Shown here piece after piece: positions 1 through 13,000 of a stretch of 64,000 bases of DNA. The notes under the pieces are model-generated. The model saw only the letters and a program-made list of their open reading frames with translations. It ran no database searches and had not been told where the DNA came from. The stretch's first letter is position 1; every line of letters starts with the position of its first letter. Source of the stretch: Ptychodera flava. Taxonomy: Eukaryota > Hemichordata > Enteropneusta > Ptychoderidae. The position numbers were made by a program, and so were the translations under genes. Where the stretch lies: the NCBI RefSeq assembly GCF_041260155.1, contig NC_091933.1, forward strand, positions 3,697,001 to 3,761,000, given 5' to 3'.

Positions 1-3000
1 CACGTAAGATATTCGGATATCTGAACCTCAACATCGGTTACGCAGCTCGAAAGTTATCCTCCGAAACAGGACAGGAACATTGGTCAAAGCCGGATTTCGT
101 ATGGTATATAGATATTATGGAAACAGGCGGCTCATTGTTAGAAAGCATGCAATGCATGATGCTCCCTAGCTTGGTCCTTGGATTGTTGTTGCCTTCCGTC
201 TCGCCCCTATACACCGTCAATTGTCTAACAATCACAGGATTTAGTCACATGTGTCTTCAAATTTTGATACATTAATTCTACCAATCATCAAGCGCGGAAC
301 AGATAAAAAAACAATGGTCGCGGCTACGGGTTCATGGACGTTCACGGGGAGAAACACCACGGATTTGTCGCAGAATTGTTATGACTAGCTTTATGTTTTA
401 TGGAGAATATGGGCGATCAGCGTATGGTCGCACATCGACCGATGCCAAGATAAAAATATGATGTCAAAAAAATTTCGTTTTGTTTTATTCAACTGAGTCA
501 TCGCCTTTGTTATCGCCTAAACATCCTCGGGTTTTTTCGGGCCGACTGCAACATGAATATATCTTCCCAATGCATAAAATACGGCCGTTCATGCAATCAT
601 AGACCCAAGTTTTTGTACGTTGGTAATAGAAACTAATGACAATATAGGTGAAGATGTTACATCTATCAAATTAGGACAGAGTATTGAAGATAAAATTACT
701 TTTATCGATCGACAAAGAAGAGAAAGAATGAGTCAGTAAATATGGAATCATAGACGGGAGAATCGAGGGTTTATGATCAGTTGGGAACAAAAATATTTAG
801 ATTTTATTGACTAACACAACCAGAAAGGAAATTTTATTCAACTTTGAAAAAGTCACCGCCTTTCGTTGACATAGGATTCCATGGCAATGAACCAACACAT
901 AATGTCGTTTAGCGCCTCAAAATCTTCTAAAACGGCACGACGATAATAACTAAAATGAATGAACAATTAAAGCCCGTATTTAAATGACACGATATCAGTT
1001 GTCGTTTCAAATCAAACGGGAAATGCCATATTCTCGGTGCTCCGATTGATCCATCCATTGAGGTAAATTTCACTTCCATGATCCGCCCATGGATGTAAAA
1101 AAATAGATGATCCGCCTCAGTAAATATCTGAAGTTTCTACAGGAACCTCTCGTCCGTTCACGGATCTTTTTTCGTCTTTCATTTTAGTTTCAAGTTGTTT
1201 ATAGGGTAAGGAAGCTAGAAATCCATCAAAACATCGCTCCAGGGTCTATGATCAAAAGTATGAGCGCGTTTGTCATCAGCTGTCAGCAGGTCGTTTTCCA
1301 AACCGCGACAGGGACTCGGAAACCCGCCATAGTGTCACAGGACTCTAGACCTAGATTGTATGTAATTGTGTGCTATCGTTTGGTCAGTTTCAAGGTTAAT
1401 TGACTCTGAATACCTAATCACGGTCGTGACTCCCGTTTTTGACATAACTATATAAATACCCATCGGGATTTAGTGAATAAAGTTCTTTGTAGTCAGATAT
1501 AATATTCTATTCTCCATTATGTAAAGATGAATGTCTCATTCATATTTTTATTTAGACGAATATATTCTTGGTGTTTGAAAATAAGTGTGTTGCAATAATT
1601 TCCATCGGGGACTTCAATGATGAATTCACTAAGCGGTTCGCTCATGATACACAGCACTCTGTACTTCCATGGAGATCGTATCGCTGTTTTAGCAATGACT
1701 TTGATCGTAAGTTTTCATTCGACCAAAGTGATGAAATAAATGCTATGTACAGACCGAGTTCACTTCACATACTCACTATCGCTCACACTTTCAAAGTGAG
1801 CACGTACACTTCAAGCCTTAACATTCGCTCTCCTAACTTTAGCCATGCACTTGTCGATTTCCGGAACCCTTACATACCTTACGACAGGAAGTCAGTCACA
1901 AGAACGGTCGCATTTGCTGTTTGCACGTTAAATGAGAGTCTCAGACCAGGTCTCAAATTCACTCGCAAATACATGTATACATCACAAAGCGAATGGGTGT
2001 CTCAACTTCAGTCGCAAACATGATCGCACTTTGACTCTTCTATGAACTGAGTCTCTCAGAATCAGTCGCATTCCTTATCATTTGGGGTCATATTATTGGA
2101 CGATTCAAAGGTCGCAGAATTAGAGCAAGAATTACGGTCCACGAGGTTCTGATCAAAGGAGGGAACGAGTATGGAGTGTCCGGTTTACGGCTGCACCACC
2201 TATTCAGACACTGAGACAGAGGACACTCTCGCCATATACTGAATATAGAGTTACCCTACGAAACGTATAATGGCAGAGATATTTGGCCATCGAAATAGTT
2301 TGAGAGTAAAATTTAGCGTCTTTTTTAACTGTGAAAGTATTTACCGACAAGGTTCGGGTAGAAACTACAAACAGATTCAAAGGTCGATTTACGATGCAAA
2401 TGACACTCGACTGGCAGAGTTACCTTCCCTCTCGGGTGATGTTATTACATACTTCACATACGTGTCGGAAAAATTACTCCCATCCTCCGCATTTTAGTGA
2501 CACATTTCACCATATTCCCCACGAAAAACATGAATATTTCTTTGAAATCGCCTGACTAAACCAAAATAGACTATTAGTACCGTGCTTGACATTGAAACTT
2601 CGCAATGGCGCAGAGTAAGGGCGCAGTTTGGGCGGCGCAATATACCGGCGCAAAATGGGGGCGCAGTTTGAAATGCGCCGGCGCAGTTTGCAGGCGCACT
2701 TTGGTGATTTCAGACCGTTTACATAGCTCCACTACCATACTGCAACGCTACTGTCCAAGTATTCAAATCTGCAAAGATAGACTTTTCTGAAGTGTGCATT
2801 CCTTAATGTCGGGGCTGCGGGCTTATTGTGTGGCATTCACAGATATTCAAATTATGTATCTTTGAAAGGTAACTGAGACAGTCTGCATTGAGTTACCTGA
2901 AAGAAACACTGGCCTAGAGAGAAGATTGTATAAGTTTACCTTGAGTTAATTAATCTGGAACCATATAGAGAATTGCTTATCACGTTAAATTGACATTGAT

Positions 3001-4014
3001 GATGCTAATCTATTGTACTGGAGTATGATTAGCATTTTCAAGTATGATGAATTGATCATATGACATTAAATATTAACCCTGATGGATTTCAAAAGATACA
3101 AATTGCACTCCCTATGTGTGCAGTTTCATAGCTATACTTAAAAAAACTTTGACTTACACGATAAAATCATCCAGATTTATTAAAGTACACATTCCTTTTT
3201 ACATAAAAAATAAACATGCTTCTTGTAAATCTTCTGAATTATTCAGAAACTTTGCTCAATCATGCTCAAAATTGCAGGACTTCACTCACAAGTATGAAGG
3301 GTAAAATTTCCCATCAATTAAACATTCGGAAATTCTTGGATTTTCTCTATCATATAATTCCTGCTACGTGTTAAACTCAACCCTCCCTGCTGACGACCAC
3401 TACTTCGTATGCAGACTTTGGTCTAGGATCAAATGAATTTGGCAGCACAGATTATAACAAATATGATGGTCCTACAGCTGGCTGTTGAAGCATCAATGCT
3501 GTCCAATGATTGCCTAGCAACAGAAAGCTGTGGTAACAAAATGTACTTGTGCAAATCATAACATAAAACATGGCTAGTTAGAGATTATGTTTGATTAGTA
3601 CCAGTCCGTGGCCTACACAGTGGACGTTTAGCATCCTAACATCAATGAAATTCTCAAGGAAATGTCATTTTGAAAAGTCTTTAGTATTTTCACTGTTGTC
3701 TAACCACATATTACTTTTGGCAATACTAAATACCTTATTCCTGTCTCCAATCTCCTGGCCCAATCTTTCAACAATGTATCCAACTTTGACCCATTTCCAC
3801 GCCTATTTTTGAGTCCACCAGAACTAACTTTGCTCACTGAAAACTAAATTTGTTACAGTCAGCAGTGTTGAAAAGGCTTCACTTTGTAACTCAGCAATGT
3901 GACTTAAACTGAAATCAGGGAAGCTGAGTCAAATTTTCTTAGAAATCATATCAAATCTGATCAAATTATTTTCCATTGTAAAGCTGCTGCAAAAAGAAGG
4001 AAAATGATTGGGTT
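1..4014. other. Unassigned left flank; 3' side of AGPAT
   Basis: No exon of a recognisable family was found on either strand. The longest open frame (1568-2023, plus) has no recognisable motif and no convincing splice context. A short GC-rich patch at about 2605-2703 repeats the motif GGCGCA seven times. The AGPAT 3' UTR should run into this stretch from its stop at 4015. A reverse-complement AATAAA at 3176-3181 is a possible poly(A) signal for it, but the choice is a guess. Confidence 0.4.
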
Positions 4015-7000
4015 TTAGCTTGCTGCACTGTGTTGAATGTGGTTTTCTGTGAAATTGTGTTGAGTATGGTCTTCTTCACATGTTTTGGAAGTTTTCCTGT
4101 ACACATCCAGCATCATTTCTCGGATTTCTTCCATCAAACTGGGGATGTCATCAGTTGTTTTGCCTTCAGTGGGCACTGGTGGTAATACAGTGATGATTAC
4201 ATTGCCTGTAATTAAAAAATTCAAATAAGCTTTCATTTTACAAACTATTCCATTTGGAAATAGAACCTGATGATAAAGAAAATTGTGCACTTTATCCAAC
4301 TTTGAAATTTCTGACTCACTCATTCCAATGAAATTTTCCTCTGTCGTGTACAAAACTGATTACATCCTTAATTCTCCCACTCCTGAACAACACTTGCAAA
4401 TTGCAAATGAACAGAAAAATACCAACCACTATACCACAGTGATGACATCAGAGGCACTCTAGACAGACAGAAAATATCCTGTACAACAACAATCATGATC
4501 AATTCATGATTATACACACTTCAATACTACTGTTCAATGTGAAAGCAAGATAGGATATTGAAAGAACACTGAACAATGATAAAACATTAACTTACACGGG
4601 TCAAACCTGTATTGCTTTGGATTGTAAGTGTCTTTATAGTTGGAAAACACCACTGGCGTAATGGGTACCTGTTTTCAAGAACAGAATTCTTCTCTTAATA
4701 ACATCTACAGAACTGATTAATAAAATGGAGGATGGATGTCTTGTTTACATATGCTAATACATTGCTTATTTTACTGGTGAGCATGTGAAGAATTCAAAAG
4801 TTGCACATGCTACATACATGCTGTGAAAGGTGCAGGCCACTGGGAAGCAGATACATTTTGAACCAGTGAAATGCTACAGACTTTCGCCACAAGATTTCAT
4901 GAAAGAATTTGAAAACATGACAAATTCTTACCTGTGCTTCTACTGCAATGAAAAAGGCACCTTTTTTGAATGGCAACATATCCCGGCCTGTCCCAGAACT
5001 GCGAGTTCCTTCTGGATAGATCCAAACTTTTGTCTGAAAATTACAACGAACAATTATTCTGAAGAAAAGGGTTTGTATATACAACACTGACATTACAATG
5101 TGACTTTGAGAACACTGTGAGTAAAATATTTTCATGTATGCCGCAATGTAATCTGTAATCACAAAGATAGATGACACTCTCTTGCAACAGAAATGTTCAT
5201 GATTTTTTGTAAAAAATATAACACACTTTTCAAATACAAACACTGTTTTTTGAACATAAAATCTAAAATCTTTGTGTTTCTGTACACTCAAGATAATTGT
5301 TGGAAGTTATTACACTTTTGATACACTTAAGTTAGGAAATACTTCTTTCATGTTTTCTTATATCTGTCTTCCTCTTTTTCTTTCTTTCTTTCTATCTTTC
5401 TTTCAGCCCACAGTACATGTGATCTTTCCAGCAATAATGATGACACCTATTTACCAGTATTTACTTACTTGTTTTTTCTTGATGATGTCTGTGACCTTCT
5501 TTGTAAATTCCTTGGCTTTGGCAGGGTTAAATCTATCCACAAACACCACACCACACAGCAAGGATGCAATGCCAAAGGTACCAGCATACATTAGTGATCT
5601 CTTAGCAAGCATTGTACACCGACCACTTGGCCAGGCTTCCATAACCCCTGCCAGAAATATGATAAAAACTGATAAATTAAATTAAATTAAATCAAATTGT
5701 TGATGTCATCTAACCTGGTCAGTTTTTTTGCAGGTTGATTACATTCAACACCTTTTCATTTTTCCTTCACCAAATTCTTGTGCAATTTTTGCAGTCACAT
5801 CCAGAAGCACAAAGCATCATATTGAAAATTCTCAATTATAAATCTTAAACCCATACAATAAAAGCATCTGTCTGTTTGGCATCTGTATAAGGCTTAATTT
5901 TCAAACTTTTCCACTAACATTTCAAGAATATGAAATGTGAGAACCTCCACACACACAGGGAAGCTAGGATAAACAAACAGACACACAAAATATAAATAAA
6001 CACAATAAAAAACCTAAAAAAGCAATCCTACAAACAAATCCACAAACAAAGAAAACAAGATAAATAAATAAATATTAGAGGAAAAAGCAGACTGAATAAG
6101 AAGTGAAATAACTGACATGCAACATATTCAGGATGCAACATCAGTATCACTACTCCAGGGAGTAGAGATACTGATGCCACATCTTGAATATATTAATGTG
6201 TTGTTCAGTCAATTATTTCAATTTTTATTTTCTATGTTTGTTTGTTTGTTTGCTTATTTATCCCAGCTATCCTGTAATATACATTGATCAATTATACTGA
6301 TAGTCACAAAAGTGTTGATTAAGCCAGGTTAATGCACACAGAAATTGTTTATGTAACTGAAATCAGTGGCATCGGTGTAATTAATGTAAATTTTCCTTTT
6401 GGCTCCTTGCTGTCAAGACTGGATATAATTGTAATAAAAATTACTTCACGAAAGAGTAAAACGAGAATGATACAGCACAGTAAGTTAAATTATACTGCCA
6501 CTGATTTTCCGTTACAAAAACAGAATTTGTCTCTGCATCAACCACACTCAATTAAAACTTGTGACCAGCAGAGTATTCTCTTCATAGTACCTGTATGTTA
6601 TCATGTGTCGTTATCAATTATTATCAATCCTAAATGTGAAACAAGATGCAAGCACCACTTTTTGTTCAGATACAGTGTGGACGTTAAATTTTGACTTCAA
6701 ATGTTTTCTCTCTACCATGGCAAAGAATTCTAATGCATTGAAATATATGGGATAAATCAGAGAGTTACTCACTCACCAATTTGATCAAGAGCACTTTGAT
6801 GGTTAGATAAAATCACTGTGGGCTCCGTTCTTTCTAAATAATGTCTATTTTTCACGTCCATCTTGAATTGAAATATGTATTTTGTACACAGTGCTTTACA
6901 CCAAAATGAAAAATAACTGTTGAGAAACAGAAAAAGAAGAAAATTGTATACAAATTTTCAGTTTTGCATTCCTGTCTAGAATCTCCCTGTAGTTTTGGGA

Positions 7001-10000
7001 AGTTTTCAAGTGGGATACCAGAACTACAGAGAGATTCTAAACAAACTTTAACAATGTTCTACTTGCTGTGATTCAAGTGACACAACTAGACTGAGAAATT
7101 GAAAAAAACAATTAACAACCACATGAAGATGTGTTATGGCTCCTTTTAGTTGAATATTTAAAATGAATAATCTGAAAAGAATAACATTAGAGTTCAAATC
7201 AAGCCGTTTGAAACATTTGATGACAATATCAAATAGAAGACAATGACAAATGTCTGTAAACTGCATGAACAAAAATATTCTAACAGCCTATGGCAGATCT
7301 ATGGTTCCTGACACTGCATAGTGATACCATTCAAAATAGTAATGAGATTGGCATTGCTTAAGTATGTTCACACTAGCACAACTACCAACTTATAATAAGG
7401 GAATACTTGGTATCAATCTGTACAGGTCATTCATAATGTGAAAAAAGACACTACGGTATCTATCAAAACAATTCATAGTAATGTTTTGATGTCAGGACTT
7501 TACATCCATCATATAAACCCTCATTGGTCTGAACATAAAATTTCAGCATAATATCATGTCCTGAATAGTATGTTTTCCTGTTTTGTTTGTTTTTTCATCA
7601 ATCCAGGACCTCTATAATTCAGTAATTATTTCTTTGAGGGGGAATTTAAATGGTTCAGAATCATATTGATATGAACATACACGTCTAACATCTCTGTGAC
7701 ATAACATTACGTAATACCATACACATACAGACAGAATCATAAACAACATGGCACCAACCAACATAAAATATTTCTCTTATAAAGGTCAGAGGACAATATT
7801 ACACAGGCTTTGCTTTTGCACAGTCTATCTTTGAAGTAACTTTTCTTTCAAACGTAGAGAGAGCTAACAATCATTTGAATTTATCCAGAGGCAAATTTTG
7901 GTCGCAAATTAAGTTTGCACACAGTGAGAGATACTTATGCAGTCATGGTTTTGCCAAGAAAATTGCATCCCATCATATCCATAGTAAATCCCTGAGACAA
8001 TCGTTCACCTTTGTAACAATACATATATATGATATATGATATGTAACAATACATATGATGTGTCTGCAGTCTAGAAAGCCAAGGTAACTTTTCTCCTCAG
8101 ATGGTTAATACTTTTTCTCCAATACCATACCATGGTGCAGTCCAATTCACTTGCTTCTCATCCCTAACATGTCTGTTTACATTACTTTCAGGGGTAACAA
8201 TATTGTGCTCTGTAATTGGGGGTTTAATCTGATAACATTTTCACTCACATGCATCCACAAATTAATATGTTTCAGTCATCAAATCTGATATAAAATCAGT
8301 CAAAATAGACTCGTTTCTTCCTTGTAGCTAGCAATCTAAGCATTTTTTGACAGTGATAATTCCAAGTCATTTATTTGCTGACAGGTTTTGAACAAAAGTG
8401 CTGGTCTATTATTGTGTGGCTACTCAGACCACACAAGGGAGGTGGCTGTTCTGTAAAGGACCTTGAGCATGTAAAATGTTACAGGGCTGCCATAAGGTGA
8501 CCACTATAAATAGGTGATTGCTCTGTAAGGCTAAGACAGGTTGACTGTTAACATTAGGGGAAAACAACTTTGTTAATTTGACCTATTCAAAGTTAAAACT
8601 ACTACAAATTGATAAGAGCTAATTAGGCTGCTAACCTACATCTGGTACAGATATGTCCCTCTTAATTCAAAATAGTGAACTAGTTAATAAGGTCCTCTTT
8701 CCATTACCTGAACCTCTTCATGTAATTTTAATATAGAGTTTGTTGCCATAGGAACCAAATACTGCTACCAAGAAGTTACACAGGTTGCAGCCACAGGTAA
8801 AGGTGAACACAATGTCAGTAACTGGGCCATGTTTTTCAACCATATACATTTACCTTAAAAACCAGTCAACATACAAGTCTGAATTCTCAAAGTTAAATAA
8901 TATCATGCCGAATGATCCTGTCTGTCTCTCACCTTGAATTGGCCATTTCTCCTGGATTCAGCAATGACACCGGAATGACAAGGATTCCAACCAGTATGTA
9001 CCACACACCTACTGCCACGATTTTCAGCCAAAACCGTGCCACCTTACTCAAACAACAGAGAAAGTAGAGGACCACAGCAGCTGCTAACACAAAGACACCC
9101 ATGTCAAGATTTTTCCATCCCATCATGTCTGCTAAAATCATCAAGGGATTAACACAATGTTCTCAGTCACAGCTTGTGAACTTATGACATGCTCAGTAGA
9201 TTTTACATTAGTACCAGCACTTAGCAGACACAACGTACAAAGTCTAAATACAGAGAGTAATATAATCAACCACACCTGTTAATGTATTGTTTCAAACCGC
9301 CAATATTCTCACTTTACATATCAGCTCACTGTGTAAGGGACAGTACAATTAACCCACAGGAGGGGTAGGTGAATGGAAAAGGTAAAATCCAGTTGCTAAA
9401 AAATGCAAACCTGTTGATTTAGTGAAAAAGTTAACTGTGGGTGAATGATTGTTATTTCATTTCACTTTTGTTGAATTGAGGAAGAAGTAATTAAAAGTAA
9501 TTTACTTTACTGTTTACATGGCTGGAAAGTTCAGTTGTTCAACTTTTCTTTGCATTGCTGAGGGGTTAATATATTCATCGTAAACAAAGATCAATGAGTT
9601 CACTTGCATTATAAAAACAAAATTACCCTTTATGATCAAAGCAAAGAGTGCAATTAAAAACTGGTCCCTGACATCACAGAATGTCTGTGGTGCCCCTATT
9701 AATGACCTTGAAGACCAAACTGAGCCCCTAGATTTTTCAAAATTATTGTGATAGGATTCATTTATATGTTTTCTTTAGATTTCCCATTGACAGTAGACTG
9801 TCTGCTTTGGCCTTTGCTTCACCCACCCTCATGCCTGTGTGCCTAGCTGTGGGTAGATGCATTCAAAACACACAGTATATAAATTGCTTGCCTATAATAA
9901 CACTGGCTACACTGGTAGTTCTCACAAAGAGGGTACGAGGGGACTATCCTATGTTGTCATATGTATCATAGATTGAAACCCTGTCTTAACTGGAAACCTG

Positions 10001-13000
10001 TCAAATCTGAACATTTTTCTCAGTCATATTCTAATGGATCCATGATAAAGAACCTCTACAAACCAAACACCTCTTTTAAATCGAAAAACTTTCCTCTTTA
10101 AATTGAACAACTTTCTTATTAATAAGTGTCCTAAGGATTCAGTTTAAACAAGTTTTGACTGATATTTGCCTGCATTCTGTGTCAAACTTGCAGTATAATT
10201 TGTTCACTCTATTGACACTGTAAAGGGTAATACACTGATACTGAATCTCAAAGTTTAAGTATCAAACTATGAGGACTTTGAAGTTTGGACTTCATAAATA
10301 TCTATTTCTACTATACTTTGTGCAGTCTGTGGTTCACATTGCCCAGTGTTGCCATCTTACTTTTGAGATACATATAATCACTTAGAAATATTTTTAAATT
10401 GCACCTTTTGAATTTATACAGCTAACATTGCTCTATGGCAAATTTCAGCTTTCAAAGATGTTGGAAGCTGATGAAGAATGAAGCATCGCCATTTCATTTG
10501 ACTTTAGATTTTTAAATTTTGCTTTTACAGATGAATTTCAGTTGTATGCAAAAAAGGAGGTTTTTGACCAAACAATGAAGATGCCCCACCAAAGCTATAC
10601 TTTTCAAACGCACTCAAAGTAAAAACTGCTGAGTCAGCATTTTTTCACAGTTTTTTTTTTTTTAAATTGTGAAGAGAAATGTACAACCGTTGCATGTCAT
10701 ATTGAAATCCAGCACAGTTATCAAGATTTTGAAAACCTCTTTAAAAATGCGTTCTTGTACAAACTTGTGATACACTCAAGGACATGATATTAAAGTGACA
10801 TATTTTTGGAATCTCTGCATGCAAATCAAACCACAGCCTATGAGTAGTCCCCTATGGTAAACACCACACTCCCATTGTATGTTAAACTGTAAATCATTGG
10901 CATACACAACTTATGTTATGTTTTATACCATCTTGAACCTCACAAACATCACACGAACATGACGTGCCTCTCAACCTTTTCTTCCCCATGGCACCATGCA
11001 CCACTGTGCACGTGAGAGCTTGGAGGACACATTGGAGGTCACACAATCTTTATACCAAAGTATACAGACAAAATTTTCACAACCCTGTTACAAGATACTG
11101 TTTCCATGCTATTGTTATTCACTGCAAATAATTTGTTTCATCGTGGAGTCCAACTGTGAAAGAATTTACTTTAGCAGCGAATAATAAACTAGACGATGAA
11201 TCGCTATATGCAAATGACTCGTACACATAAACAACGCCTATTATTGAGGACCTCTGTCATCGTAAACCTTTCACAAGTGTTCAAAGGGTGGATTCTTACG
11301 CATAGACGATAGAGTGCACGAAAATTGTAATTTGTATGCAATGCTAAATTTACTGTATGTTCATCTATCTGTCCATTTTAATTACAGCCTGGCAGGTGTA
11401 CCATACATTTATCAAAAAAAATTACTTGTAGTTGTTGTACAGAACACCATTTCATATAAGAGTAAAACTTTTCGAAGAAATTTTTCTTACACTTTACAGA
11501 ATCAGAGTTCTGTTGATCCTTCTGCTAGGAAAATATAACAAAATGAAAATTATTAATTTCACCCCATCCCTCGCGGCGCGATCGCGAACGGTTACCCCAA
11601 ATCACTGTGTGTTGGATAGTGCAATTGGCATACGATACAGCAGACTGATTGAAGGAAATTTGTAAATATTGTCTCTGGGTAACCATGTCTTATGTAACTA
11701 TAAATAACTATACTACTACTACTATAGATAGCGGTCGCCGTTATTACCATGCCATGTCGGGGATGTTATTACGCCATGCAAAAATACGCATGATAAACTT
11801 GGGCGAAGGTACAACATAACAAATCATGTTTACATACATGTATTGCAATGCAAGCAACTGCGGCGGCTTGCAAGTATGAAGACATGCGTTGCATCTCAAA
11901 CACATCTTCATGATTTCTCACCTCATATTCGCCTGATCACCAGGATTTGTCAGTGTAAACGGGAGGACAAATAGTCCTAGTACCATGTACCATGCATTCA
12001 TGGCGATGTCCTTGGTATGAAAGCGCATCGACTTGTTCACTTGGCATATACACAGCCAGATAATGATAAATCCGACCAAGCAAGTCGCAAGATATTGCAC
12101 AGCTACCAATAACGCCATTATTCATGAAAATAGCCGATGCGAATGTGAGAGAGACGGGGGCTTAAAGCCAGCAACTGCCGTTAGCCTGTCAACACGCTCT
12201 CCAATGCGTTGAATGTAGATGAAGTCGTATGTGGTCATCTGATAAGAGGGCTTCCAAGTTGAACGCGGGATGTTCGAATGAAACAAATTCTCGTCAGCAA
12301 GTCCCCTTAAAATGGGGGCGCTGTATATGTACGCGTCTCCCACGTGTCTCGTGCAAGCAAAACAAAACAAAAAACCCCAAAAAACACAGTTCAGGTAACA
12401 AGTAATAATCCAGCTAAAGATGTTGTTATGTTGTCCGCGAATGTCGAATCAAATTGGAAGTTACTTTGTTGTTTTCTTTCTATTGTATCTGTTTCTGTTG
12501 ATTGATCTATACCTGGGCCATAGTCAAAGTTAATGGCAGAAAACCACAAAAAGTTTACGAAAATGTCAAAGCAAAGTAAGTTATAACAACAATAACGACA
12601 TAGGCAACAATAAGTTAAACGTAAAAATAAGCTGTCTATATACAAAGGAGTATTCAGTTCGATAAACTCTTTCATATTAAACTGTACAATATTAGGAGAA
12701 TGTCTTATGTCATTTATAAACAGAGAATTCCGGAGTTCTGTAGCAGGGTGATGAAAACTCCGATGACCAGTAAAACTGACTTCGGATTAGGGAGCGTTCA
12801 GTTTTTTACGGCCTGGGGGGGGGGCCGGCAAAATCTTGTCGCCGGTGTTCAAAAAAATATAGACCCCCCTGCATTTTTTGTGAAAAAATGACGACCCCCC
12901 CCTTTGTCAGACAAAAAAAATTGATGACCCCCCCCCCTGAAAAATAACCAAAACCCATATGTCAAATTTACCCGCATGGTTTGGATTTGAACTCCGGTAC

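Noticed and set aside
38-235. 65-codon frame on the minus strand
   Set aside because: Short, no motif and no context; consistent with chance.
1568-2023. 151-codon open frame on the plus strand
   Set aside because: No family resemblance, no convincing splice or promoter context, and irregular composition; kept as unassigned sequence.
5272-5685. 137-codon open frame on the plus strand over AGPAT exon 3
   Set aside because: It is the antisense shadow of a well-supported acyltransferase exon plus intron.
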